64,000 bases of DNA from Nocardioides sp. cx-173 (GCF_021117365.1 NZ_CP088262.1:3722501-3786500), one strand, 5' to 3'; positions 9,409 to 18,089 are shown, numbered from the stretch's first letter. The notes: generated by a model from the letters alone, not told the origin. Made by a program: numbers and translations.

Positions 9409-9439
9409 CGCGCCCCCGGCGTATGGTCGAGGGGGCGCG
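9409..9439 (+). terminator. GC-rich hairpin after ppk
   Basis: The arms CGCGCCCCC and GGGGGCGCG pair perfectly around a 13-nt loop, starting 3 bp after the ppk stop codon. There is no T-tract, which is common for actinobacterial terminators. Confidence 0.55.
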
Positions 9440-9508
9440 AGTTGCACCCGCGAGACATGCACCCCCTAGCATGAGTCGCGTTCGTCACCGCCTGATCAGG
9501 AGCACTTC

Positions 9509-10126
9509 GTGGCACTGCGATTCCGTCCGGTCGACACCTCGTTCTACGACCTCTTCACGGAGTCGGCGAATCACCTCGTGCGGGGCGCCGACCTGCTCGC
9601 CGAGATGCTCAGCGAGGGCGCCGACGCCGCCGACGTGGGCCAGCGCATGCGCGACGCCGAGCACGCCGCCGACGAGACCACCCACGCGATCGTGCGCCGG
9701 GTGAACAGCACCTTCATCACGCCGTTCGACCGCGAGGACATCTACTCGCTGGCCTCGGCGCTCGACGACATCATGGACATGATGGACGAGGTCGTCGACA
9801 TGATCCTGCTCTACGAGGTGAAGATCCTGCCGGCCGAGCTGTCGCAGCAGGTCGAGGTGCTCCAGCGGTGCGCCGAGCTGACGTCAGCCTCGATGCCGAA
9901 CCTGCGCTCGATGCAGTCGCTCGAGGAGTACTGGATCGAGATCAACCGCCTCGAGAACGCCGGCGACAAGAACCACCGCCGGATCCTGGCCAACCTCTTC
10001 TCGGGCGAGTACAAGACCATCGAGGTCCTCAAGCTGAAGGACATCGTCGAGGGCCTCGAGGACTCGATCGACGCCTTCGAGAAGGTCGCCAACATCGTGG
10101 AGCAGATCGCCGTCAAGGAGTCCTGA
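9509..10126 (+). CDS. PhoU-like DUF47 protein, regulator of the Pit transporter
   Basis: A 205-residue all-helical DUF47/PhoU-related protein. It has paired three-helix halves with acidic metal-cluster motifs (AEHAADETTH near residue 50, DDIMDMMDEVVDM near 90, LEDSIDAFEKVANIVE near the end). DUF47 proteins next to pit genes are thought to control or assist phosphate transport. GTG start with TCAGGAGC a few bases upstream. The pit gene follows after 6 bp, so the two form an operon. Confidence 0.9.
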   Translation: MALRFRPVDTSFYDLFTESANHLVRGADLLAEMLSEGADAADVGQRMRDAEHAADETTHAIVRRVNSTFITPFDREDIYSLASALDDIMDMMDEVVDMILLYEVKILPAELSQQVEVLQRCAELTSASMPNLRSMQSLEEYWIEINRLENAGDKNHRRILANLFSGEYKTIEVLKLKDIVEGLEDSIDAFEKVANIVEQIAVKES

Positions 10127-10132
10127 CCCACC

Positions 10133-11137
10133 GTGGAACTCGCGCTCGTCATCGCCGTAGTCGTCGTCGCCCTGACGTTCGACTACACCAACGGATTCCA
10201 CGACGCGGCCAACGCCATCGCCACCTCGGTGTCGACCCGGGCGCTGACGCCGCGGGTGGCCCTGATCATGGCCGCCGTCATGAACTTCGTCGGCGCCTTC
10301 CTCGGTCAGGAGGTCGCCAACACCGTCGGCAGCGTCATCTCGCCGCCCGACGGCTCGCACGGCCTCGTGATCGTGATGTCGGGGCTCCTCGGGGCCATCG
10401 CCTGGAACCTCATCACCTGGTACTACGGGCTGCCCTCGTCGTCCTCGCACGCCCTCATCGGCGGCCTGGTCGGCGCGGCGATGGCGTCGGGCATCTACGT
10501 GAAGTGGTCCACGGTCGTCGACAAGGTCGTCGTACCGATGATCATCTCGCCGGTGTTCGCCTTCGTCGCCGGCTTCGCGCTGATGCTGGCGATCATGTGG
10601 ATCTTCCGCCGGCGCAACCCGCACCGCCTCCAGCGCAACTTCCGCTTCCTGCAGACCCTCTCCGCCGCCGCCATGGCGCTGGGCCACGGCCTGCAGGACG
10701 CCCAGAAGACGATGGGCGTCATCTTCCTGGCGCTGCTCGCCGGCGGCTTCGTCAACCCGGGCGACGACCTGCCCCTGTGGGTGATCATCGCCGCCGCCGG
10801 TGCCATCTCGCTCGGCACGTACGCCGGCGGGTGGCGGATCATGCGCACCCTCGGGCGCCGCATCATCCACCTCGACCCCGCCCGCGGCTTCGCGGCCGAG
10901 TCGATCGCGGCCGGCGTGCTCTACACGACCGCCTTCGTCTACTCCGCCCCCATCTCGACCACCCACACGATCACCTCCGCGGTCATGGGCGTCGGTGCCA
11001 CCAAGCGCTTCTCCGCCGTCCGCTGGGGCGTCGCGAAGTCCATCGTCGCCGCCTGGGTCCTCACCTTCCCCATGGCTGGCCTGGTCGCCGCCGTCTGCTA
11101 CTGGATCAGCCACTTCCTCATCGAGGTCGTGCCCTGA
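10133..11137 (+). CDS. pit: PiT-family inorganic phosphate transporter
   Basis: A 334-residue low-affinity phosphate permease of the inner membrane. It has both inverted-repeat signatures: FDYTNGFHDAANAIATSVSTRAL at the N-terminus, and the C-terminal counterpart APISTTHTITSAVMGVG. PSSSSHALIGGLVGA (about residue 102) and a central LGHGLQDAQKTMG segment complete the family pattern. About ten membrane helices are predicted. GTG start. It faces the ArsR-GNAT gene tail-to-tail. Confidence 0.94.
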   Translation: MELALVIAVVVVALTFDYTNGFHDAANAIATSVSTRALTPRVALIMAAVMNFVGAFLGQEVANTVGSVISPPDGSHGLVIVMSGLLGAIAWNLITWYYGLPSSSSHALIGGLVGAAMASGIYVKWSTVVDKVVVPMIISPVFAFVAGFALMLAIMWIFRRRNPHRLQRNFRFLQTLSAAAMALGHGLQDAQKTMGVIFLALLAGGFVNPGDDLPLWVIIAAAGAISLGTYAGGWRIMRTLGRRIIHLDPARGFAAESIAAGVLYTTAFVYSAPISTTHTITSAVMGVGATKRFSAVRWGVAKSIVAAWVLTFPMAGLVAAVCYWISHFLIEVVP

Positions 11138-11147
11138 GTCGTCTGGT

Positions 11148-11160
11148 CGGGTAGTCCCGG
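11148..11160. repeat. Half copy of the palindromic repeat
   Basis: CGGGTAGTCCCGG matches one outer arm of the palindromic elements at 12088, 13250 and 19174. The second arm is absent. It lies between two convergent stop codons. Confidence 0.45.
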
Positions 11161-11168
11161 CTCGTCAC

Positions 11169-12035
11169 TCACTCGTCGCCGGCGCGACGGCGCTCCAGCA
11201 GCACCGTGTCGCGCCACACCCCGTTCAGGCGGGCGATGCGCGAGCGGACCGCGAGGGTCTGGAAGCCGGCCGAGTGGTGGAGCGCGATCGAGGCCGGGTT
11301 CTCCGGGAAGATCGCGGCCTGCAGGGTCCACAGGCCCCGCGCGTCCGCCTCGTCGACCAGGCGGTGCAGCAGCGAGGTGCCGACGCCGTGGCCCTGCGCG
11401 GTCGGGGCGACGTAGACCGAGGTCTCGCCGACCCCGGCGTAGCAGGCTCTCGAGGAGACGGCGCCCACGGCGGCCCAGCCGACGACCTGCCCCTCGTGCT
11501 CCGCGACCCACCGGTGCTCGGGCAGCCACCGGGTCGCCAGCTGCTCGACCGGCGGCACCTCGGTCTCGAAGGTGGCCATGCGGGTGGCCACGCCGTCGGC
11601 GTAGATGTCGCGGACGGCCGTCAGGTCTGTCTCGCGCATCGCCCGCGTCACGACGTCGGGCGGGTCGACGGGCGGGTCGTCGGGGTGGTCGTCGGGCGGG
11701 TCGTCGGGGTGGTGCGGCGGCCCCGCCAGCGTCCCCAGCACCAGGTCGGCGACGTGGGGCAGAGCGGTGGACCACGCCGGGTCGAGGGTCACCACCGACG
11801 ACGTGCCGACCTTCTCGACGGCGAGGAGGCCGGCCTCGGCCAGGCGGCGTACGTGGTGCGAGGCGGTCGACTGGCTGATCTTGAGCGCGGAGGCGAGGTG
11901 CCCCACCCGCAGCGCCCCGGAGCGCGACGTCCCTACCGCGTGCAGCAGGCGCACCCGCGTGGGGTCGGCCAGCGCGGCGAACCACGCGGCGTACGCCGCC
12001 GCCGCATCGGGCGCCAGCGGGCGCTGGTCGGACAT
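11169..12035 (-). CDS. ArsR-type HTH regulator fused to a GNAT acetyltransferase
   Basis: A 288-residue two-domain protein. Residues 1-100 are an ArsR-type winged helix (LADPTRVRLLHAVG, then LKISQSTASHHVRRLAEAGLL). Residues 103-125 form a Pro/Asp repeat linker (DDPPDDHPDDPP). Residues 127-288 form a phosphinothricin-acetyltransferase-like GNAT domain (TDLTAVRDIYADGV, acetyl-CoA loop VAPTAQGHGVGTSLL). No arsenic-binding Cys cluster is seen in the ArsR part. The gene probably represses itself through the inverted repeat 12 bp upstream of the ATG. Related GNATs detoxify phosphinothricin, arsinothricin or methionine sulfone; the substrate here is unknown. Confidence 0.85.
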   Translation of the reverse strand: MSDQRPLAPDAAAAYAAWFAALADPTRVRLLHAVGTSRSGALRVGHLASALKISQSTASHHVRRLAEAGLLAVEKVGTSSVVTLDPAWSTALPHVADLVLGTLAGPPHHPDDPPDDHPDDPPVDPPDVVTRAMRETDLTAVRDIYADGVATRMATFETEVPPVEQLATRWLPEHRWVAEHEGQVVGWAAVGAVSSRACYAGVGETSVYVAPTAQGHGVGTSLLHRLVDEADARGLWTLQAAIFPENPASIALHHSAGFQTLAVRSRIARLNGVWRDTVLLERRRAGDE

Positions 12036-12047
12036 GACCCGAACCTA

Positions 12048-12065
12048 CATCGATCCCGATCGATG
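12048..12065. promoter_or_regulatory. Inverted repeat, likely operator of the ArsR-GNAT gene
   Basis: CATCGAT-CCCG-ATCGATG: perfect 7-bp arms with a 4-bp spacer, 12 bp upstream of the start codon. Size and position fit an ArsR-family dimer site. Confidence 0.6.
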
Positions 12066-12087
12066 ATGTCGCCGGCGATGACGGAGC

Positions 12088-12153
12088 GGGTAGTCCCTGA
12101 CGTTTGTGTCGTCAATCGGCCCGCGCGGTGACACCAACGTCCGGGACTATCCC
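12088..12153. repeat. Palindromic repeat element, copy 1
   Basis: The left arm GGGTAGTCCCTGACGTTTGT and a right arm that is its complement with two mismatches and one bulge enclose about 20 nt. It ends 10 bp beyond the stop of the endonuclease-like gene. The same arm sequence recurs at 13250 and 19174. Confidence 0.8.
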
Positions 12154-12163
12154 GATCGACCCA

Positions 12164-13195
12164 TCAGGCCCGCCGGCGAGCCAACCAGACACGTCGCTCT
12201 TCGTCGGTGAGGCGGCGGCGCTGGGCGACGGTCTCGGTCGGCACCCACCAGGAGGGCTGTTCGAGCGTCCAGGTACGACGAGCCGGCTGCCGCCGCCGCG
12301 CCCGACGCCGCGCCGCCAGCAGGCGCGACACGAAGCTGTCGCCGGGACGAAGGTCGCCGGACACCGCGACGACGACCTCCAGGTCGTGCTCGTGGCAACG
12401 CTCGCCCCTGCGGATGTCCCGCCGTCGCTGACCTGGCTCGAGATGCAGGTGTCCGTCGTACTCGCCGACCAGCCCCGCCTCCGGATCGAACAGGTCGGGA
12501 GTGACGAGGTGACGGCCGTGCAGGTCGAAGATGGGAACGTTGCACAGCGGCGGGGGCAGCCCCGCGTCGAGCTGCCAGGCCAACCTCATCCACGACTCCT
12601 GGGGCGACCAGCTGTTCTCGACGGCGAGTGCCGAGGCCGCTCGCGCCTGAGGGATCCCGGTCCACGCGCTCTGGGTGCCAAGGAAGTCCTGCATCTCCGA
12701 GAAGGAGACCAGGTCGGCGTACGCGGCCATGTCGAGCACGACGACCGCGGCGCGCTCCGAGCCGGCGTACCGCATCTCGAACGAGGTCGACCAGACCGGC
12801 CGGGTCACGCACACCCCGTCGACCGTCGTGACCAGGCGCGGGGGTGCGCCCTCGCCGGTCACGGCGATGCCGGGCTGCGGACGGATGTCGTGGGTCGAGA
12901 CCGCGATCGTCACCGGTCGCCTGCTCCCGTCGGCCGCCGTACCGTCGAACCAGCGCGCGCCGCACCAGCGCAGCGCCGCCCATCCGGTGACGCCCAGCCC
13001 CGGTGGGGCGACGGCCGAGGCCTCGAGGATCCGCTGCTCCGGCAGGTCGTCCGTGACGTGGCTCGGAACGTAGAAGCCCCGGCTCGTACGTCGCCAGCGC
13101 GGCCCGCGGGTCTGGGCCGGTGTCGGTCCGGTCAGCCCCCGCAGGTCACGCCGTACGGGACGCACCAGTCCGTCACGCAGGGTCTTCTCGGGCAC
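12164..13195 (-). CDS. AbiEi-like/endonuclease-fold protein (DUF559-type C-terminus)
   Basis: A 343-residue protein from GTG at 13195. The further upstream ATG at 13291 is rejected because it falls inside the palindromic element at 13250. The N-terminal half resembles the winged-helix AbiEi-type proteins common in actinobacteria (VTGWAALRWCGARWFDG). The C-terminal part (about residues 245-310) resembles a Vsr/DUF559 PD-(D/E)xK nuclease: LFDPEAGLVGEYDG, then RRRDIRRGERCHEHDLEVV. No partner toxin gene is nearby. It is flanked on both sides by copies of the palindromic repeat. The molecular role is unknown. Confidence 0.6.
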   Translation of the reverse strand: MPEKTLRDGLVRPVRRDLRGLTGPTPAQTRGPRWRRTSRGFYVPSHVTDDLPEQRILEASAVAPPGLGVTGWAALRWCGARWFDGTAADGSRRPVTIAVSTHDIRPQPGIAVTGEGAPPRLVTTVDGVCVTRPVWSTSFEMRYAGSERAAVVVLDMAAYADLVSFSEMQDFLGTQSAWTGIPQARAASALAVENSWSPQESWMRLAWQLDAGLPPPLCNVPIFDLHGRHLVTPDLFDPEAGLVGEYDGHLHLEPGQRRRDIRRGERCHEHDLEVVVAVSGDLRPGDSFVSRLLAARRRARRRQPARRTWTLEQPSWWVPTETVAQRRRLTDEERRVWLARRRA

Positions 13196-13249
13196 TCCTC
13201 GACTCTGCCCCGAACCGAGCAGACGCCGCTCGACTCCTCCACAGCCCCG

Positions 13250-13314
13250 GGGTAGTCCCGGACGAAGGTGTCGCGAAATCGGGTTGTCCACAGCACAAAC
13301 GTCCGGGACTACCC
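13250..13314. repeat. Palindromic repeat element, copy 2
   Basis: The arms share a perfect 15-bp outer match (GGGTAGTCCCGGACG and complement) and a partial inner match. The right inner arm contains TTGTCCACA at 13284-13292, identical to the actinobacterial DnaA-box consensus. It lies between pstB (stop 15 bp away) and the start of the endonuclease-like gene. Confidence 0.8.
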
Positions 13315-13328
13315 GGGTAGACCAGCCC

Positions 13329-14240
13329 TCAGCCGAACCGCCCCGAGATGTAGTCCTCGGTGCGCTGGTCGGTGGGGTTGGCGAAGATCCGGCTGGTGCG
13401 GTCGAACTCGACGAGGAGGCCGGTGCGGTTGCCGGTGGTCTCGTCGGGGCGGGCGGTGAAGAAGGCGGTCCGGTCCGAGACGCGGGCGGCCTGCTGCATG
13501 TTGTGGGTGACGATGATGATCGTGTAGTCGTCGCGCAGCTGCAGCATCAGGTCCTCGATGCGCGAGGTGGCGATCGGGTCGAGGGCGGAGCACGGCTCGT
13601 CCATGAGGATCACGTCGGGCCGGGTGGCGATGGTGCGGGCGATGCAGAGCCGCTGCTGCTGCCCGCCGGAGAGCCCGTACGCCGACTGCTTGAGCTTGTC
13701 CTTCACCTCGTCCCACAGGGCCGCACCCTGCAGCGCCTCCTCGACCAGGTCGTCCATGCTCTCGACCTTCATGCCGGTGACCCGCGGGCCGTAGGCGACG
13801 TTGTCGTAGATCGACTTGGGGAACGGGTTGGGCTTCTGGAACACCATGCCGATCTGCGTGCGCACGGCGATCGGGTCTACGTGGCGGGCGTAGATGTTCT
13901 GCCCGTGGTAGGTCACCTCCCCCGAGACCCGCGCGCCGGAGACCAGGTCGTTCATGCGGTTCAGGCAGCGCAGCACGGTCGACTTGCCGCAGCCCGACGG
14001 CCCGATGAGCGCGGTGATCTCGTGCCTGCCGAAGGACAGGCTCACGTCGTGCACGGCGTGGAAGTCGCCGTAGTGGACGTTGAGCTGCAGCGCCTCCATC
14101 ACCGGCTCCGGTGGTACGGCGGGCAGCTCGCGGTCGGGCGCGGCGCCGGTCATCACGCCGAGCTCGCGGACCTCCACCGCCGCCCGGTCCGTGACGGTGC
14201 CAGTGGCGGTGGCGGTGGCGGTGGCGGGGTGCGTGGACAT
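13329..14240 (-). CDS. pstB: Phosphate ABC transporter, ATP-binding protein
   Basis: The ATPase of the high-affinity phosphate importer. It has Walker [10 protein letters not shown] (near residue 82), the signature LSGGQQQR, Walker [14 protein letters not shown] and the switch His in [11 protein letters not shown]. The 303-residue protein has an unusual 48-residue N-terminal extension rich in Ala/Thr; part is encoded by a GGCGGT hexamer run around 14212-14228. The ATG at 14240 has AGGAG at ideal spacing, so the extension seems genuine. It is the last gene of pstSCAB. Confidence 0.96.
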   Translation of the reverse strand: MSTHPATATATATGTVTDRAAVEVRELGVMTGAAPDRELPAVPPEPVMEALQLNVHYGDFHAVHDVSLSFGRHEITALIGPSGCGKSTVLRCLNRMNDLVSGARVSGEVTYHGQNIYARHVDPIAVRTQIGMVFQKPNPFPKSIYDNVAYGPRVTGMKVESMDDLVEEALQGAALWDEVKDKLKQSAYGLSGGQQQRLCIARTIATRPDVILMDEPCSALDPIATSRIEDLMLQLRDDYTIIIVTHNMQQAARVSDRTAFFTARPDETTGNRTGLLVEFDRTSRIFANPTDQRTEDYISGRFG

Positions 14241-14247
14241 GGGTCTC

Positions 14248-15156
14248 CTACCAGGTCTTCTGGAACTTGTTGCGGATGAAGATGGCCAGTGCGTTGAGCC
14301 CCAGGATCATGACCAGCAGCACGATGATCGCGGCCGAGGCGGCGGTGCGGAGGTCCTCCTGGGACTGGCTGGTGAGCGAGAAGATCATCATCGGCAGCGC
14401 CGTGATCTCGCTCAGGACGCCGGTCGGGTCGAAGCGCACGGACCCGGCCAGGCCGACCACGATCAGGGGTGCGGCCTCGCCGATGGCGCGCGACAGACCG
14501 AGGATGGTGCCGGTGGCGATGCCGGGAACGGCCGAGGGCAGCGTCTGGCGCCACGTCGTCTGCCACACCGTGGCGCCCAGCGCGAGGGACCCCTGCCGGA
14601 TCTCCTGCGGGACCGCGCGGACTGCCTCGCGCGTGGTGATGATGATGACCGGCAGGATCAGCAGCGCCAGCGCGATCGCGCCGCCGAGCACGATGCCGCT
14701 GCGGCCGAAGCCCAGCAGCGCCATGATCGCGACGGCCAGCAGGCCGTAGACGATGGCCGGCACGGCGGCGAGGTTCTGCAGGTTGATCTCGATCAGCCGG
14801 TTCCACCAGCGCTCGCCGTCGGCGAACTCCTCGAGGTACAGCGCGGCGGCGATGCCCAGGGGCACGGCGAACAGGGCGGTGAAGACCATCAGCCACAGCG
14901 AGCCGAGGATGCCGGCGCGGAAGCCGGTCGACTCCGGGCGCACCCGCGAGCCGTACTCGGTGATCAGCGCGGAGTCGAAGCGCGGCGCACCCTGGATGGC
15001 GGTGTCGACGATGAGCACCAGGAGCACCATCACCCCGAAGAAGAGGGAGAGCCACAGGGCGCCGAGGAACACCAGCGAGCCGAGGCTCCGGTCGCGGCTG
15101 CGCCCCGTCGAGACGGTCCGCGTGACCTCGCGGGCGGCGGTGGTGGCCACACTCAT
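14248..15156 (-). CDS. pstA: Phosphate ABC transporter permease PstA
   Basis: A 302-residue inner-membrane permease with six predicted helices. The coupling-helix region [22 protein letters not shown] sits around residues 184-205, and [17 protein letters not shown] is the PstA hallmark. Its ATG overlaps the pstC stop by 1 nt (TGATG) and pstB follows after 7 bp, so the genes are tightly coupled. Confidence 0.95.
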   Translation of the reverse strand: MSVATTAAREVTRTVSTGRSRDRSLGSLVFLGALWLSLFFGVMVLLVLIVDTAIQGAPRFDSALITEYGSRVRPESTGFRAGILGSLWLMVFTALFAVPLGIAAALYLEEFADGERWWNRLIEINLQNLAAVPAIVYGLLAVAIMALLGFGRSGIVLGGAIALALLILPVIIITTREAVRAVPQEIRQGSLALGATVWQTTWRQTLPSAVPGIATGTILGLSRAIGEAAPLIVVGLAGSVRFDPTGVLSEITALPMMIFSLTSQSQEDLRTAASAAIIVLLVMILGLNALAIFIRNKFQKTW

Positions 15157-16055
15157 CAGTAGACCTGCCTGAATCGTCGGACGAGGGCGATGCTGACGAC
15201 GTTGATGACCAGGGTCAGCACGAACAGCAGCATCCCGACAGCGAACAGCTCGTTGTACGACGTGGAGCCGACGGCGTTCTCACCGCCGGCCGTGGTCGCG
15301 ATGAAGCCGGTCATGGTCTGCATCCCCTCGCGAGGGTCGAGCGAGAGGTTCTTCAGCGAGCCCGCGGCGAGCGTGACGATCATGGTCTCGCCGACCGCGC
15401 GCGAGAGGCCGAGCACGATCGCCGCGGCGACGCCCGACAGCGCCGCCGGCAACACCACCCGCAGCGTGGTCTGCATCCGGTTGGCGCCCATGGCCAGCGA
15501 GCCGTGACGCAGCGCCTGCGGTACGGCGGACAGCGCGTCCTCGGAGAGCGAGGCCACGGTGGGGATGATCATCACCCCGAGCACGAGCCCGGCCGCGAGT
15601 GCGTTGGTGAAGCCCACCTCGAGGCGCAGGATGTCCTGCAGCAGCGTGGGGGTGACGAACGACAGCGCGAAGAAGCCGTAGACGACCGACGGGACGCCGG
15701 CGAGCAGCTCCACCGTCGGCTTGAGCACCCGGCGGGCGCGCGCGGAGGCGTACTCCGAGAGATACATCGCCGCGCCCAGCCCCAGCGGCACGGCCACCAG
15801 CAGGGCGATGAGCGTGGTCATCGCCGTACCGCCGACCAGCGGCAGCACGGCGTGGGTGCCTTCGACGGCGAGGAAGTCCCCGAGCGGCACCTCCGCGAAG
15901 AAGTCGATCACCGGCTGGATCAGGGCCACCACGATGCCGACGGTGATGGCGACCGAGAGCAGCGCGGACACCATCAGCACCGTGCGGACCACGGTCTCGA
16001 CCGGGCGCGCCTTCCTGCTCAGGTCGGGCACCGCGGTGCCGGAGAGGCTGCTCAT
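15156..16055 (-). CDS. pstC: Phosphate ABC transporter permease PstC
   Basis: A 299-residue permease partner of PstA with about six helices. It has the coupling motif RHGSLAMGANRMQTTLRVVLPAA and the PstC signature LGLSRAVGETMIVTLAAG near residue 213. ELLAGVPSVVYGFFAL is typical of the family. It lies 20 bp downstream of pstS in the operon. Confidence 0.95.
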   Translation of the reverse strand: MSSLSGTAVPDLSRKARPVETVVRTVLMVSALLSVAITVGIVVALIQPVIDFFAEVPLGDFLAVEGTHAVLPLVGGTAMTTLIALLVAVPLGLGAAMYLSEYASARARRVLKPTVELLAGVPSVVYGFFALSFVTPTLLQDILRLEVGFTNALAAGLVLGVMIIPTVASLSEDALSAVPQALRHGSLAMGANRMQTTLRVVLPAALSGVAAAIVLGLSRAVGETMIVTLAAGSLKNLSLDPREGMQTMTGFIATTAGGENAVGSTSYNELFAVGMLLFVLTLVINVVSIALVRRFRQVY

Positions 16056-16075
16056 GAGGTTGTCAGGTCCTCGCG

Positions 16076-17035
16076 TCAGCCGGCGATGCCCTCGAGGGCG
16101 GACCGGGTCTCGGCGTACGCGTCGTCGCTGAGCGGGATGAACTTCCCGACCTCGGCGATCTGCGAGAGGTTCTCGATGTAGAAGTCCACGTACGCCGCCA
16201 CGGCCTCGTTGTCGTCGTACTCGGCGTTGTTGACGTAGATGAACAGCGGGCGGGCCAGCGGCGCGTAGCTGCCGTCCTGCGCGGTCTCGGCGGAGGGCTC
16301 GACGCAGCCCTCGCCGTTGTCGATGGCCAGCGCCTTCAGCGAGTCGGTGTTCTCCTCGTAGTAGGTGTAGCCGAAGTAGCCGGTCGCCCCCTCGGTCCCG
16401 CCCACGCCCTGCACGAGGACGTTGTCGTCCTCGGAGGACTCGTAGTCGCTGCGCGTCGACTCCGACTCGTCGCCGATCACGTCGGCGGCCAGGTAGTCGT
16501 AGGTGCCGGAGTCGGTGCCGGGGCCGAACAGCGCGATCTTCTGGTCGGGGAAGTCCGGGTCGAGCTCGTTCCAGTTCCTGACCTGGGAGCCGGGGCCCCA
16601 GAGCCGGACGATCTGGTCGACGGTGAGGCAGTCCACGTCGAGGTCCCGGTGGACCACCATCGTCAGCGCGTCGGTGGCGACCTGGAGCTCGGTGTAGTCG
16701 ATGCCGGCCTGCTTGCAGACCGCCGCCTCCTCGTCCTTGATCGGCCGGGAGGCGTCGGAGATGTCGGTCTTCCCGGCGCAGAACGCCTCGAAGCCACCAC
16801 CGGTGCCGGACTCGCCGACCGTCACCTTGACGTCGGGGCTCTCCTCGAGGAGGAGCTCGGCGGCGGCGTCGCTCATGGGGAAGACCGTGGAGGAGCCGTC
16901 GACGGCGACCTTGCCGGACTGGGCCGAGCCGTCGCCGGTACTGGCGCCGGCGTCGGCGCCACCGCAGGCGCTGAGCGCGAGCGCCAGCAGGGCGATGCCG
17001 GGCAGCAGCGCTCGGCGGATGGAGGTGCTCTTCAC
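16076..17035 (-). CDS. pstS: Phosphate-binding lipoprotein PstS
   Basis: A 319-residue periplasmic-type phosphate receptor anchored by a lipobox (LALSAC, Cys about 24). Phosphate-site motifs are visible: VDGSSTVFPMSDA, VGESGTGGGFEAFCAGKTDISDASR and GPGTDSGTYDYL. It leads pstSCAB and has a two-repeat PHO box about 72 bp upstream of the ATG, so induction by phosphate starvation through PhoP is expected. Confidence 0.96.
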   Translation of the reverse strand: MKSTSIRRALLPGIALLALALSACGGADAGASTGDGSAQSGKVAVDGSSTVFPMSDAAAELLLEESPDVKVTVGESGTGGGFEAFCAGKTDISDASRPIKDEEAAVCKQAGIDYTELQVATDALTMVVHRDLDVDCLTVDQIVRLWGPGSQVRNWNELDPDFPDQKIALFGPGTDSGTYDYLAADVIGDESESTRSDYESSEDDNVLVQGVGGTEGATGYFGYTYYEENTDSLKALAIDNGEGCVEPSAETAQDGSYAPLARPLFIYVNNAEYDDNEAVAAYVDFYIENLSQIAEVGKFIPLSDDAYAETRSALEGIAG

Positions 17036-17106
17036 GTCGGATCTCCTGTGTCGTCTGTGGGGTGACGATCAGAAGTGTCGAGGCCGGAGGTGGCCGGCTC
17101 TGGGGT

Positions 17107-17128
17107 CGACGGTGAACGAGGGATGAAC
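17107..17128 (-). promoter_or_regulatory. PHO box (PhoP binding site) of pstS
   Basis: On the minus strand two 11-nt direct repeats follow each other: GTTCATCCCTC and GTTCACCGTCG. The GTTCA cores sit exactly 11 nt apart, as in Streptomyces PHO boxes. The site ends 72 bp before the pstS start. Confidence 0.8.
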
Positions 17129-17181
17129 TCGGCCCGTCGAGGGGCCCGCCCGGTCAGGGGCGGCGCGCGACGCGGCCTCGA

Positions 17182-18048
17182 CTAGCGCACCAGGTGCCGC
17201 TCGGTGGCGACGACCCGGCCCTTGCGCAGGTGGACGACCAGCATCTCGCCGAGCGCGAGCGACGGGTCCTCGACGCCCAGGGCGTCGAACACCTGCGGCA
17301 GCACCGGCCGATGCGTGCACAGCACCGTGTGTCGCCCGTCGTCGAGCAGCCCGGCGACGATCTTGCGCACCCGCTTCGGCTTGGCGTCCTCCTCGCTGAG
17401 CCGGTCGTCGGTCTCGACGTCACCGCCGAGGCTCGCGGCGTACGGCGCGACGGTCTCGACGCAGCGCGTGCTGCCCGACGAGACCACGCGCACCACGCCG
17501 TACGCCGCGAGGACCGGCACCAGCCGCTCGGCCTGCGCGCGACCCACCTGCAGCAGGGGGCGCTCGCGGTCGTCGGAGCGCCAGGCCTTGCGGGAGCGGG
17601 CCTTGCCGTGGCGCAGCACGACGAGGGTGCGGGTCTTGCGCCGTACCTTCAGTGCCTCGCGCAGGGTGTCGCGGTCGTAGTCGTAGGTCAGCGCCGTCAA
17701 CGCGTCCTCGGCGTCGACCCACCGGACGTCGTCGATCTCGGCGTTGGCGACGTAGCCGCTGACGTCGTGGTCGCCCAGGGGCCGGCCGGTCCAGTAGTGC
17801 ACGGTCTTGTGCCCGCGGGCGACCGGGTAGCGCTGGCTCGACAGGGGTGCGCCGAGCCGCACCTGCAGCCCGGTCTCCTCGGCGACCTCGCGCACGGCGG
17901 CGGCGGTCGGGTGCTCGCCGCGGTTGAGCTTGCCCTTGGGGAAGGACCAGTCGTCGTACTTGGGCCGGTGCACCAGCAGGACACGCTTGCCGGGGCGGAA
18001 GATCACGGCGCCCGAGGACACCACGTCCGGGGCTGGCGAGGCGGGCAT
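17182..18048 (-). CDS. Nudix hydrolase fused to a SixA-type histidine phosphatase (MutT1-like)
   Basis: A 288-residue fusion. The N-terminal Nudix box reads GKLNRGEHPTAAAVREVAEE then TG, near residues 38-59. The C-terminal half is a histidine-phosphatase domain starting at LVVLRHGKARS (about residue 143), with SSGSTRCVETV and CTHRPVLP. Mycobacterial MutT1 has the same layout and hydrolyses oxidised GTP and dinucleoside polyphosphates. The ATG at 18048 is preferred over the upstream in-frame start because the latter runs into the divergent gene's ribosome binding site. In Streptomyces a Nudix gene also neighbours pst. Confidence 0.88.
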   Translation of the reverse strand: MPASPAPDVVSSGAVIFRPGKRVLLVHRPKYDDWSFPKGKLNRGEHPTAAAVREVAEETGLQVRLGAPLSSQRYPVARGHKTVHYWTGRPLGDHDVSGYVANAEIDDVRWVDAEDALTALTYDYDRDTLREALKVRRKTRTLVVLRHGKARSRKAWRSDDRERPLLQVGRAQAERLVPVLAAYGVVRVVSSGSTRCVETVAPYAASLGGDVETDDRLSEEDAKPKRVRKIVAGLLDDGRHTVLCTHRPVLPQVFDALGVEDPSLALGEMLVVHLRKGRVVATERHLVR

Positions 18049-18077
18049 GACGACTAGTCTCACACCACCACGGAGCC

Positions 18078-18083
18078 AGGAGG
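18078..18083 (+). promoter_or_regulatory. Perfect Shine-Dalgarno sequence in front of an ATC codon
   Basis: AGGAGG is followed by six bases and then ATC at 18090. No ATG, GTG or TTG lies at usable distance. This site decides the unusual start proposed for the next gene. Confidence 0.6.
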
Positions 18084-18089
18084 GCCGAC

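Noticed and set aside
13196..13291. ATG at 13291 as start of the endonuclease-like gene
   Set aside because: It lies inside the palindromic element and the added residues look non-coding; GTG at 13195 is preferred.
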